Source: JBEAOO01 sp041164825 (GTDB lineage Bacteria > Pseudomonadota > Gammaproteobacteria > Burkholderiales > Burkholderiaceae_C). From it: 11,986 nucleotides of DNA. The stretch is from positions 1-11,986 of the forward strand of contig JBEAOO010000199.1 in assembly GCA_041164825.1 (NCBI GenBank). The letters are read 5' to 3'. The translations under genes were made by a program, and so were the position numbers. This document shows, piece after piece, positions 6,116-11,986 of the stretch. A model generated the notes under the pieces. That model made no database searches and had not been told where the DNA came from. It was given only the letters and a program-made list of their open reading frames with translations. Numbering within the stretch: the first letter of the stretch is position 1; each line of letters begins with the position of its first letter.

Positions 6116-7564
6116 TCAGTTGGTGGCGGGCTCGTCGACCTTGCGCTCGGTCATGGTCTTGGAGACCACCACCGGCTTGCCCTTCAGGCGGTTGACGGCT
6201 TGGCTGAGCTGGAAGTCGTCGGCGCTGCCGTACTCGGGCAGGGGCTTGATCGGCGCCGCGGCCTTTTTGGCCGTTTCGTCTTCGAGCTTCTTGCGCGCTT
6301 CGTCGCGGGCCTTCTCGCGCGCCACGTCTTTTTGCTCGGCGCCTTGGCCGCTTTGCAAGTGCTTTTCGAGGTCGGCTTCGCGCATGCGCAGCGCGCCAAA
6401 CAAATTGCCTTCGGCGGTTTCGTCAAGCATCACGTCGGGCACGATGCCCTTGGCCTGAATCGACTTGCCCGACGGCGTGTAGTAGCGCGCGGTGGTGATC
6501 TTCAGCGCCGTGTCGGGGCTGAGCTGGCGCACGGTTTGCACCGAGCCCTTGCCAAAGGTCTGGGCGCCCATGATGACGGCGCGCTTGTGGTCTTGCAGCG
6601 CGCCGGCCACGATTTCGCTGGCCGACGCCGAGCCTTCATTCACCAGCACCACCATCGGCACCTTCTTCAGTGCCTCGGGCAGGCGCTTGAGCGGGTCGGC
6701 GCCGCCGCGGCGCAGGTAGGCGTCGGGCGTGGCCTTGAACACCGCTTTCGAATCAGCGATCTGGCCATTGGTGCTCACCACCACCGCATCGCGCGGCAAG
6801 AAGGCCGCCGCCAGCGCCACCGAGGCTTCGAGCATGCCGCCCGGGTCGTTGCGCAGGTCGAGCACCAAGCCCTTGAGCTGCGGCTCTTGTTTGTAGACCT
6901 CTTCGAGCTTGCGCACGAAGTCTTCCACCGTGTTGGGCTGGAACTGGCTCACACGCAGCCAGGCGTAGCCGGGCTCCATCACCTTGGCGCGCACGCTCTG
7001 GGTGCGAATTTCTTCACGCGTGATGGTGACCGGGAAGGCGCGGTTCTCGGCCTTGCGATAAATGGTGAGCGCCACCTTGGTGGCCGGCTCGCCGCGCATG
7101 CGTTTCACCGCCTGCTCGATGGTCAGGCCCTTGACCATGGTGTCGTCGATCTTGGTGATCAGATCGCCACTCTTGATGCCGGCCCGGAAGGCGGGACCGC
7201 CTTCGATGGGCGAGACCACCTTGATCAGGCCCTCTTCCATGCCAATCTCGATGCCCACGCCCACAAACTTGCCAGTCAGGGATTCGTTGAATTCCTTGAT
7301 CGCGCGTTTGTCGATGAATTGGGAGTGCGGGTCCAGCCCCGCCACCATGCCGCCAATGGCATCGGTGATCAATTTTTTCTCGTCCACCGGTTCCACATAA
7401 TCACTTTTGATCATGCCGAACACCGAGGCGAGTTGCTGCATCTCTTCGAGCGGCAAGGTGCTGGCCGTGCCGTTGCGGGCAACAGCCTGCAACTGCATCG
7501 TGGCGAGCGCCCCTGCGACCGCGCCGAGCGCAATCCAACCAGTGACTTTGAGTTTCGAACCCAT
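6116..7564 (-). CDS. ctpA: S41 family carboxy-terminal processing protease (Ctp)
   Basis: This 482-residue serine protease starts with a signal or anchor segment (WIALGAVAGALATMQLQAVA, 10-29). A PDZ domain (about 95-180, beginning GVGIEIG) and the S41 catalytic core follow. The nucleophile is Ser314 in GSASASEI and the general base Lys339 in TFGKGSVQ, the Ser/Lys pair spaced as in E. coli Prc. DLRNDPGG (236-243) is the substrate-carboxylate strand. It trims or degrades periplasmic proteins by recognising their C-termini. A Lys/Glu/Ala-rich tail (about 395-440) is probably a helical or disordered extension. The frame stays open up to 7792, but the ATG at 7564 begins the hydrophobic signal and is preceded by AGGAAG. 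It ends before a strong terminator, with moeB next. Confidence 0.93.
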   Translation of the reverse strand: MGSKLKVTGWIALGAVAGALATMQLQAVARNGTASTLPLEEMQQLASVFGMIKSDYVEPVDEKKLITDAIGGMVAGLDPHSQFIDKRAIKEFNESLTGKFVGVGIEIGMEEGLIKVVSPIEGGPAFRAGIKSGDLITKIDDTMVKGLTIEQAVKRMRGEPATKVALTIYRKAENRAFPVTITREEIRTQSVRAKVMEPGYAWLRVSQFQPNTVEDFVRKLEEVYKQEPQLKGLVLDLRNDPGGMLEASVALAAAFLPRDAVVVSTNGQIADSKAVFKATPDAYLRRGGADPLKRLPEALKKVPMVVLVNEGSASASEIVAGALQDHKRAVIMGAQTFGKGSVQTVRQLSPDTALKITTARYYTPSGKSIQAKGIVPDVMLDETAEGNLFGALRMREADLEKHLQSGQGAEQKDVAREKARDEARKKLEDETAKKAAAPIKPLPEYGSADDFQLSQAVNRLKGKPVVVSKTMTERKVDEPATN

Positions 7565-7611
7565 CTGCAACCCGCTTCCTGCCTGAGAACAATGAAATAC
7601 CACGTCTGCCG

Positions 7612-7617
7612 ATTGTA
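7612..7617 (-). promoter_or_regulatory. Candidate -10 box for ctp
   Basis: On the minus strand TACAAT (five of six matches to TATAAT), preceded by TTT, lies 47 nt upstream of the ctp ATG. I could not find a convincing -35 at 16-18 bp spacing. The divergent gap 7565-7837 must hold promoters for both ctp and the nitroreductase gene, and this is the best candidate seen. Confidence 0.35.
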
Positions 7618-7837
7618 AAACCCGGCCTTTGCATGGAGCCAGGGAACAGCGGTTAAGTTTCATGTCTGTTGTGGGCTTTTTGCGGGGCGCGCAGGGGCGG
7701 GCCGATGCACCCTGGCGACACGGGGCTTTGTTCGCTGTCGCGCCATCGCCGTCACCCCGAGCCGTCAGAATCCCTGCTGATGGCTTGGTCATTGCCGACC
7801 GCCCACTTTCCCTCGTTCACCGTCAAAGGACCGCTCC

Positions 7838-8428
7838 ATGAATGCACGTGTTGCCACCCACCCCGTTGCCGATCAATTCACCAGCCGCTGGTCGCCGCGC
7901 GCCTTTGCGCCCGCCACGCTCAGCGAGGCTGAGCTGAACAGCCTGTTTGAAGCCGCCCGCTGGGCGCCCTCGGCGTCCAACATCCAGCCTTGGCGCTTTT
8001 TGTTCGGCCGCGCCGGCACGCCGGCCTTCCAAACCATCCTCGACGGCTTGGTGCCGTTCAACCAAGGTTGGGCCGGCAAGGCCTCGGCGCTGATCGTGGT
8101 GCTGTCCAAACAAACTTCGGTGGCCCCCGGCAAAACCGAGGCGCAAGCCAACGCCTGGCACTCGTTCGACGCCGGCTCGGCCTGGATGAGCCTGGCCCTG
8201 CAAGCGCATTCGATGGGCCTGGTCACCCACGGCATGGGCGGTTTTGTGGCCGACACGCTGCGCGCGAGCCTGGGCATCCCGGCCGATGTGGCGATTGAGG
8301 CTGTGGTGGCCGTGGGCAAGCAGGGCGACAAGGCCACGCTGCCCGAGATGCTGCAAGCGCGCGAGTTTCCGAACGACCGCTTACCGCTGGCGGACATCGT
8401 GGCCGAAGGTTCATACCCATTCAAGTGA
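7838..8428 (+). CDS. Nitroreductase family FMN oxidoreductase
   Basis: This 196-residue protein matches the short nitroreductase fold. FTSRWSPRAF (14-23) holds the FMN-phosphate arginines. EAARWAPSASNIQPWRF (38-54) is the classic FMN-binding and dimer segment. SAWMSLALQAHSMGLVTHGMGG (114-135) is the second conserved helix and loop. Members reduce nitro compounds, quinones or flavins with NAD(P)H, or dehydrogenate and deiodinate substrates; sequence does not show which applies here. The ATG is preceded by AAAGGA with seven-base spacing. The gene is divergent from ctp, stands alone and ends before a strong terminator, so it is probably monocistronic. No adjacent regulator explains its control. 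Confidence 0.9.
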   Translation: MNARVATHPVADQFTSRWSPRAFAPATLSEAELNSLFEAARWAPSASNIQPWRFLFGRAGTPAFQTILDGLVPFNQGWAGKASALIVVLSKQTSVAPGKTEAQANAWHSFDAGSAWMSLALQAHSMGLVTHGMGGFVADTLRASLGIPADVAIEAVVAVGKQGDKATLPEMLQAREFPNDRLPLADIVAEGSYPFK

Positions 8429-8518
8429 CACGGTGACCCGGCGGCGCTGCGCGCGGCTGATTCAGCAACATCGCTGAGCCAGCCGCCGCTGGCCGGCGCC
8501 ACGCCATCCCCCACCCCA

Positions 8519-8551
8519 GGGCCCGCACGCATCATGTGCCGGGCCCTTTTT
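8519..8551 (+). terminator. Rho-independent terminator of the nitroreductase gene
   Basis: The stem GGGCCCGCAC (8519-8528) pairs with GTG plus CGGGCCC (8536-8546), with one bulged C at 8539, around a 7-base loop. TTTTT (8547-8551) follows. It lies about 90 nt past the nitroreductase stop and separates that gene from the gntR operon. Confidence 0.88.
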
Positions 8552-8621
8552 GTTGCGCGCGCCGGCCGCACGCTGGCCCCAGCCGCCGTCCCACCCGCTC
8601 CGGGGTAAACCTGGCATTGCG

Positions 8622-8633
8622 CTTGCATACAAG
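8622..8633. promoter_or_regulatory. Candidate GntR operator (near-palindrome)
   Basis: CTTGCATACAAG is an almost perfect inverted repeat, with one mismatched pair around the centre. It resembles the TTGTATACAA-type boxes bound by many FadR/FCD-class GntR regulators. It lies 70 nt upstream of the gntR ATG, where an autoregulatory site would be expected. Binding is inferred. Confidence 0.45.
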
Positions 8634-8654
8634 ACTGGTGATCATGGATCGCAT

Positions 8655-8669
8655 GCACATTGCATGTGC
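8655..8669. promoter_or_regulatory. Perfect inverted repeat ahead of gntR
   Basis: GCACAT-tgc-ATGTGC is a perfect 6-bp inverted repeat with a 3-bp spacer, 33 nt upstream of the gntR start and 21 nt beyond the other palindrome. It may be a second operator or the binding site of another regulator. In RNA it would form only a short hairpin. Confidence 0.45.
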
Positions 8670-8690
8670 GCTGAGTGATGTTTGTGCACC

Positions 8691-8695
8691 AGGAG
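8691..8695 (+). promoter_or_regulatory. Shine-Dalgarno site fixing the gntR start
   Basis: AGGAG lies seven bases before the ATG at 8703. An in-frame TTG at 8682 lies upstream of this site and is therefore rejected as the start. Confidence 0.7.
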
Positions 8696-8702
8696 TCAGC
8701 CC

Positions 8703-9671
8703 ATGTCCCTCAAACGGGGCGCCACAGCCAACGCGGGGCCCCGAAAGGGTCTCGAAGCGAGTTCCAAAGCGAGCGCCAAAGCCAGCCCGGCCGTGCGCCC
8801 GCGCTCTGCCGCGCGCGCCACGCCGTCGCCTGCCCGCTCGCAATCGCTGGCCAGCGGCAGCGCGCTCGATGACGCCGGCCGCCCCGACCAAATCGCCGAC
8901 CGCATCGTCGACGCCATCTTGGCTGGCCGCTTGGCGCCGGGCCAGCGTCTGGGCGAGCAAGCCTTGGCCGATTTGTTCGGCGTCAGCCGCACCTTGGTGC
9001 GCGAGGCCATGGCACGGCTCTCGGCGCGCGGCATGGTCGAGGTCAACGCCCGCCGCGGCTGGTTTGTGGTGCAACCTTCGCGCGAAGAAGCGCGCGAGGC
9101 CTTTGGCGCCCGCCTGGCATTGGAGACCGGCATGTTGCACGGCCTGCAAACCGTGCCCTTGCCCCAGGCCGCCATCCGCCGCCTCAAAGACCACGTGGCG
9201 CGCGAGCAAGCCGCCATCCGCAGCGGCGATGCTGGCGAGCGCAGCTGGCTGCTCGGCGACTTTCACGTGTGCCTGGCCGAGTGCGCCGCCAACTCGCTGC
9301 TGGCCGACATCCTCAAAGACCTCACCGCGCGCACCACGCTGATCGCCACGCTGTACCAAAGCACGCATGCCGCCAGCGAGAGCTGCGCCGAGCACGCACA
9401 GATCGTGGCCGCGCTCGAAGCCGGCGATGTGCCCGGCGCCATGCAACTGCTGCGCGCCCACATCGGCACCGTGGCCGAGCACCTGGGCCAAGACGCCGCC
9501 GCCGACGACCCGCTGGCGCCGTTGCGCGCCGCGCTCACGCCGCTGAAGGCGCGGGCCGTGGCCGATGCGGCCCCCCCAGCCGCCACCAAACCGACGCGCC
9601 GCCCGCGCCGCACCGCCTTGTTCACCGATTTGATTCCCCCCGTTGTTCCACCCACCCGCTCGGAGTTTTGA
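8703..9671 (+). CDS. GntR family transcriptional regulator with FCD ligand domain
   Basis: This 322-residue DNA-binding protein has an N-terminal winged helix (about 62-125), including QALADLFGVSRTLVREAMARL (86-106), typical of the FadR subfamily. The C-terminal FCD effector domain (about 132-262) contains FH188, His231 in EHAQIVAALEAGD and His253 in RAHI. These correspond to FCD metal-site histidines, but the Asp usually four residues before the first His is Leu184. A low-complexity Ala/Ser/Lys/Arg stretch (1-58) precedes the wing, and a basic, proline-rich tail (about 285-322) follows; both are longer than usual. It is 4 nt upstream of the binding-protein gene, so regulator and importer form one operon. 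It most likely represses that operon and responds to the transported ligand or a derivative. Confidence 0.9.
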   Translation: MSLKRGATANAGPRKGLEASSKASAKASPAVRPRSAARATPSPARSQSLASGSALDDAGRPDQIADRIVDAILAGRLAPGQRLGEQALADLFGVSRTLVREAMARLSARGMVEVNARRGWFVVQPSREEAREAFGARLALETGMLHGLQTVPLPQAAIRRLKDHVAREQAAIRSGDAGERSWLLGDFHVCLAECAANSLLADILKDLTARTTLIATLYQSTHAASESCAEHAQIVAALEAGDVPGAMQLLRAHIGTVAEHLGQDAAADDPLAPLRAALTPLKARAVADAAPPAATKPTRRPRRTALFTDLIPPVVPPTRSEF

Positions 9672-9675
9672 CACC

Positions 9676-10470
9676 ATGCAACGACGCACGTCCCTGATCG
9701 CTTTGTCCTTGGCCGCGCTCACCGCCAGCGCCTACACCGGCGCCGCCCATGCGCAAACCGCACTCGACGAGGTGATGGCCAAAAAGCAGATCAACATCGC
9801 CATCCCGACCGACTTCCCACCCTACGGCTATGTCGGCACCGACCTCAAGCCGCAAGGCCTCGACATCGACATCGCCAACTACATCGGCGCCAAGCTGGGT
9901 GTGAAGGTGGAACTGGTGCCGGTCACCAGTGCCAACCGCATCCCCTACCTGCAAACCAAAAAGGCTGACCTCGTCATCAGCACGCTGGGCAAGAACCCCG
10001 AGCGCGAGAAGGTGATCGACTTCACCATTGCCTACTCGCCCTTTTTCCAGGCTGTGTTTGCCGCCAAGACCGTGGCCATCAAGAGTGCAGCTGATCTGGC
10101 CGACAAGACCGTGGGCGTGACCCGCGGCGCCATCGAGGACATGGAACTCAGCAAGCTCGCCCCGGCCTCGGCCGACATCAAGCGCTTTGAGGACAACAAC
10201 GCCACCGTCTCGGCCTTTGTGTCGGGCCAGGTGCAAGCCATTGCCACCGGCGCCTCGGTGGCCGGCAACATGATCGCGCGCAACCCGCAGCTCGGCACCG
10301 AATACAAGTTCGTGCTCAAAGACTCGCCCAACTTCATCGGCGTGGGCAAGGGCGAAGACAAGCTGCGCCTGAAGGTCAACGAGATCATTGCTGGCGCCAA
10401 GGCCAGCGGCGACCTCGACAAGATCGCCCGCAAGTGGCTGGGCCGCCCGATGGGCGATCTGCCTAACTGA
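9676..10470 (+). CDS. ABC transporter substrate-binding protein, family 3 (polar amino acid type)
   Basis: This 264-residue protein begins with a signal peptide (1-26, ending AHA before QT), so it is periplasmic. The mature part is a two-lobed PF00497-type receptor: FPPYGY (47-52), GLDIDIANYIGAKLG (61-75), TSANRIPYLQTKKADLVIS (84-102) and the crossover back to lobe 1. Arg110 in NPEREKVIDF matches the carboxylate-binding arginine of HisJ. The residue matching the amine-binding Asp161 of HisJ is Gly192 in GQVQAIATGAS. The ligand is therefore uncertain. I chose the ATG at 9676, 4 nt after gntR, with GGAG upstream; a longer in-frame start would add 11 residues and spoil the signal. Permeases follow after a structured gap. 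Confidence 0.92.
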   Translation: MQRRTSLIALSLAALTASAYTGAAHAQTALDEVMAKKQINIAIPTDFPPYGYVGTDLKPQGLDIDIANYIGAKLGVKVELVPVTSANRIPYLQTKKADLVISTLGKNPEREKVIDFTIAYSPFFQAVFAAKTVAIKSAADLADKTVGVTRGAIEDMELSKLAPASADIKRFEDNNATVSAFVSGQVQAIATGASVAGNMIARNPQLGTEYKFVLKDSPNFIGVGKGEDKLRLKVNEIIAGAKASGDLDKIARKWLGRPMGDLPN

Positions 10471-10477
10471 CACCCAC

Positions 10478-10549
10478 CCCCGAAGCGCCTTCGGCGCTCC
10501 CCTCAAAGGGGGCCACGCCAGTGGACCGGCAAAGCCGGCTCCACGGCGT
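10478..10549. repeat. Intergenic three-hairpin cassette (Comamonadaceae-type repeat)
   Basis: Three hairpins lie back to back. AGCGCC-ttc-GGCGCT spans 10484-10498. CCCCT-caa-AGGGG spans 10499-10511. A long arm at 10515-10549 pairs ACGCC, GTGGA and CCGGC with GCCGG, TCCAC and GGCGT around an AAA loop, with one bulged base per side. I recognise this order as an intergenic cassette found in many copies in Comamonadaceae genomes; the copy number here is untested. There is no T-tract. It separates the binding-protein gene from the permease genes, where REP-like elements often protect the upstream mRNA from 3' decay. Confidence 0.75.
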
Positions 10550-10614
10550 GTGCTGGAGGGATCGCTGCGCGCTGCGCGGGCAGCTTCGATGAATCTCAAG
10601 ACTGAGACCTTTGC

Positions 10615-11292
10615 ATGATCCAACTCGACTTTCCTGCCGTGCTGGTGGAGTGGCCGGCGCTGCTGCGTGGGGCCGGCTTCACGCTCGGCTTGAGCGCCGT
10701 GGCCGCCGTGCTTGGCGTGGGCCTGGGCGTGGCCTGTGGCTGGGCGCGGGCGCATGGGCCGCGCTGGCTGGCGGCCATCGTGGCGGTGTATGTCGAACTC
10801 ATCCGCAACACGCCCTTCATCGTGCAGCTGTTCTTCATCTACTTCGGCCTGCCCAGTTTGGGGGTGCGGCTCAGCCCCGAAGTGGCCGCCATCATTGCGA
10901 TGGTGGTCAACCTGGGGGCCTACGCGGCCGAGATCGTGCGCGCCGGCATCGACAACACGCCGCGTGGGCAAATTGAAGCCGCGCGCAGCCTGGCCCTGAG
11001 CGAGCCGCAGGTGTTTTTGCGCGTGGTGCTGCCGCCCGCGCTCGGCCGCGTGTGGCCGGCGCTGGTGAGCCAGATCGTGATCGTCATGCTCGGCTCGGCC
11101 GTGTGTGGGCAGATCTCGGCGCAAGAGCTCAGCTACACCGCCAACCTGATCCAGAGCCGCAACTTCCGCGCCTTCGAGGCCACCATCGTCGCCACGGTGA
11201 TGTACCTGCTGCTCTCCATCGGTGTGCGCGCGCTGCTCAACTGGGCCGGCCCGCGCTTTGTGTTTGGCCGCTTGCCGCAAGCCGGTCGCTGA
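10615..11292 (+). CDS. Amino acid-type ABC transporter permease (HisM/HisQ family), subunit 1
   Basis: This 225-residue inner-membrane protein has about five hydrophobic segments (roughly 20-43, 52-80, 90-108, 150-170 and 188-209). The ABC importer EAA loop is EAARSLALSEPQVFLRVVLPPAL (121-143), the coupling helix that contacts the ATPase. ELIRNTPFIVQLFFIYFGLP (61-80) is the conserved HisM/GlnP-type segment. It should form a heterodimeric channel with the next gene product. The Gly usual in the loop ('alG') is Ala here and in its partner. The ATG follows the hairpin cassette and has only a weak GAG upstream, so it may be made in smaller amounts than the binding protein. Confidence 0.92.
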   Translation: MIQLDFPAVLVEWPALLRGAGFTLGLSAVAAVLGVGLGVACGWARAHGPRWLAAIVAVYVELIRNTPFIVQLFFIYFGLPSLGVRLSPEVAAIIAMVVNLGAYAAEIVRAGIDNTPRGQIEAARSLALSEPQVFLRVVLPPALGRVWPALVSQIVIVMLGSAVCGQISAQELSYTANLIQSRNFRAFEATIVATVMYLLLSIGVRALLNWAGPRFVFGRLPQAGR

Positions 11293-11313
11293 ACCAGAAG
11301 GAGCACACAGATC

Positions 11314-11964
11314 ATGGTTGACTTTTCCCTGTGGGACATCTTTCGCAACCTGCTGCTGGCCGCGCGCTGGACGGTGTTGCTCTCGCTCGTGGCCTTCATT
11401 GGCGGCGGCTTGGTGGGGCTGGGTTTGCTGCTGGCACGCTTGGCCCAGTGGCCGGGCGCACAGCGTTTTGTGGCCGGCTATGTGCAGCTGTTTCAGGGCA
11501 CGCCGCTGCTGATGCAGCTGTTCCTGGCCTACTTCGGGCTGGCGCTGTTTGGCATCAATGTGTCGGCCTGGGTGGCGGCGGGCTTGGCGCTCACGCTCTA
11601 CACCAGCGCCTTCCTCACCGAGATCTGGCGCGGCTGCGTCAACGCCATCCCCAAAGGCCAGTGGGAGGCGGCCGACAGCCTGGCGCTGAGCTTTGGCGAA
11701 AAGATGCGCCACGTGATTGGCCCGCAGGCGCTGCGCATTGCTGTGCCGCCCACGGTGGGCTTTTTGGTGCAGGTGATCAAGGGCACGGCGCTGGCCTCGG
11801 TGATTGGCTTCATCGAGCTCACCAAGGCCGGCACCATGATCACCAACGCCACCTTCCGCCCATTCACCGTCTACGCCTGCGTGGCGTTGATGTATTTCGC
11901 CCTGTGCTGGCCGGTTTCGGCCGCCAGCCGCAAGCTGGAGAGGAGCTTTAAAAATGGCCGCTGA
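11314..11964 (+). CDS. Amino acid-type ABC transporter permease (HisM/HisQ family), subunit 2
   Basis: This 216-residue inner-membrane protein has hydrophobic segments at about 20-42, 54-80, 86-103, 143-166 and 184-202. EAADSLALSFGEKMRHVIGPQAL (118-140) is its EAA coupling loop, and LFQGTPLLMQLFLAYFGLA (59-77) is the conserved 'GTPll.q' region. It begins 21 nt after the first permease gene with AGAAGGAG upstream, and it overlaps the next start codon by 11 nt. The two permeases are clearly different sequences, so the channel is a heterodimer like HisQM. Confidence 0.92.
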   Translation: MVDFSLWDIFRNLLLAARWTVLLSLVAFIGGGLVGLGLLLARLAQWPGAQRFVAGYVQLFQGTPLLMQLFLAYFGLALFGINVSAWVAAGLALTLYTSAFLTEIWRGCVNAIPKGQWEAADSLALSFGEKMRHVIGPQALRIAVPPTVGFLVQVIKGTALASVIGFIELTKAGTMITNATFRPFTVYACVALMYFALCWPVSAASRKLERSFKNGR

Positions 11965-11986
11965 GATCGCATCCAACCTGGGTTCA
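11954..11986 (+). CDS. Start of next gene, probably the ABC transporter ATPase (truncated by window end)
   Basis: Eleven codons are visible from an ATG at 11954, preceded by AGGAG at eight-base spacing; the peptide begins MAAEIASNLGS. It overlaps the second permease gene by 11 nt, which indicates translational coupling. No ATPase motif is visible yet. The call rests on operon logic: an importer with a binding protein and two permeases still needs its GlnQ/HisP-type ATPase. Confidence 0.55.
   Translation, partial: MAAEIASNLGS

Noticed and set aside
5711..7618. A 635-codon plus-strand open frame opposite ctp and moeB
   Set aside because: It is a shadow of the ctp and moeB coding strand, with no motif and no ribosome site.
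7565..7792. N-terminal extension of Ctp by 76 residues
   Set aside because: The extension is polar and would bury the signal segment internally. The ATG at 7564 starts the signal peptide and has a ribosome site.
8478..8493. GCCAGC-cgcc-GCTGGC hairpin after the nitroreductase gene
   Set aside because: There is no T-tract, and a much better terminator lies at 8519-8551.
8532..9722. A 396-codon minus-strand open frame opposite gntR
   Set aside because: The gntR frame has clear winged-helix and FCD motifs and a good ribosome site; the opposite frame is low complexity.
9622..11976. A 784-codon open frame on the minus strand across the ABC operon
   Set aside because: It lies antisense to four genes with clear family motifs. 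Its translation is His/Gly/Ala/Arg-rich with no recognisable domain, as expected for a GC-rich shadow frame.

Overview
The window is GC-rich, gene-dense DNA. Its codon use, gene types and an intergenic hairpin cassette point to a betaproteobacterium, most likely of the family Comamonadaceae (Hydrogenophaga, Acidovorax or Rhodoferax relatives). This placement comes from recognised protein families and neighbourhoods, not from a database search. Most genes are chromosomal housekeeping or metabolic genes. I see no phage, IS, CRISPR, tRNA or rRNA sequence.

Region 1 (1-2341, + strand) is a tight run: the 3' end of a 23S rRNA pseudouridine synthase gene (RluC-like), a HAD phosphatase, a small Rieske [2Fe-2S] protein and a membrane-anchored S49 (SppA-like) peptidase. 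Short spacers (16, 42 and 18 nt) suggest one transcript.

Region 2 (2518-7564, - strand) reads from right to left: a periplasmic carboxy-terminal protease (S41, Ctp) with a clear terminator; a MoeB/ThiF-type E1-like adenylyltransferase; a DEDDh 3'-5' exonuclease with a GTG start; a long LOG-family (TIGR00730-type) protein; and an arginase. The gap before moeB and the gap between the LOG gene and arginase each carry a short tandem array with a 13-bp period, of unrelated sequence.

Region 3 (7838-8551, + strand) is a single nitroreductase gene, divergent from ctp and closed by a strong Rho-independent terminator.

Region 4 (8703 to the window end, + strand) is a GntR/FCD regulator followed 4 nt later by a polar-amino-acid-type ABC importer: periplasmic binding protein, two different permeases and the first 11 codons of a fourth gene, presumably the ATPase. 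A compact three-hairpin cassette of a kind widespread in Comamonadaceae separates the binding-protein gene from the permease genes. Inverted repeats ahead of gntR are candidate operators. The regulator probably senses a small carboxylate or amino-acid-like ligand and controls its own uptake operon. The binding protein keeps the arginine that grips a ligand carboxylate but lacks the aspartate that usually grips the alpha-amine, so the ligand may not be an ordinary alpha-amino acid. This operon is the least understood part of the window. I found no clearly new biological system.
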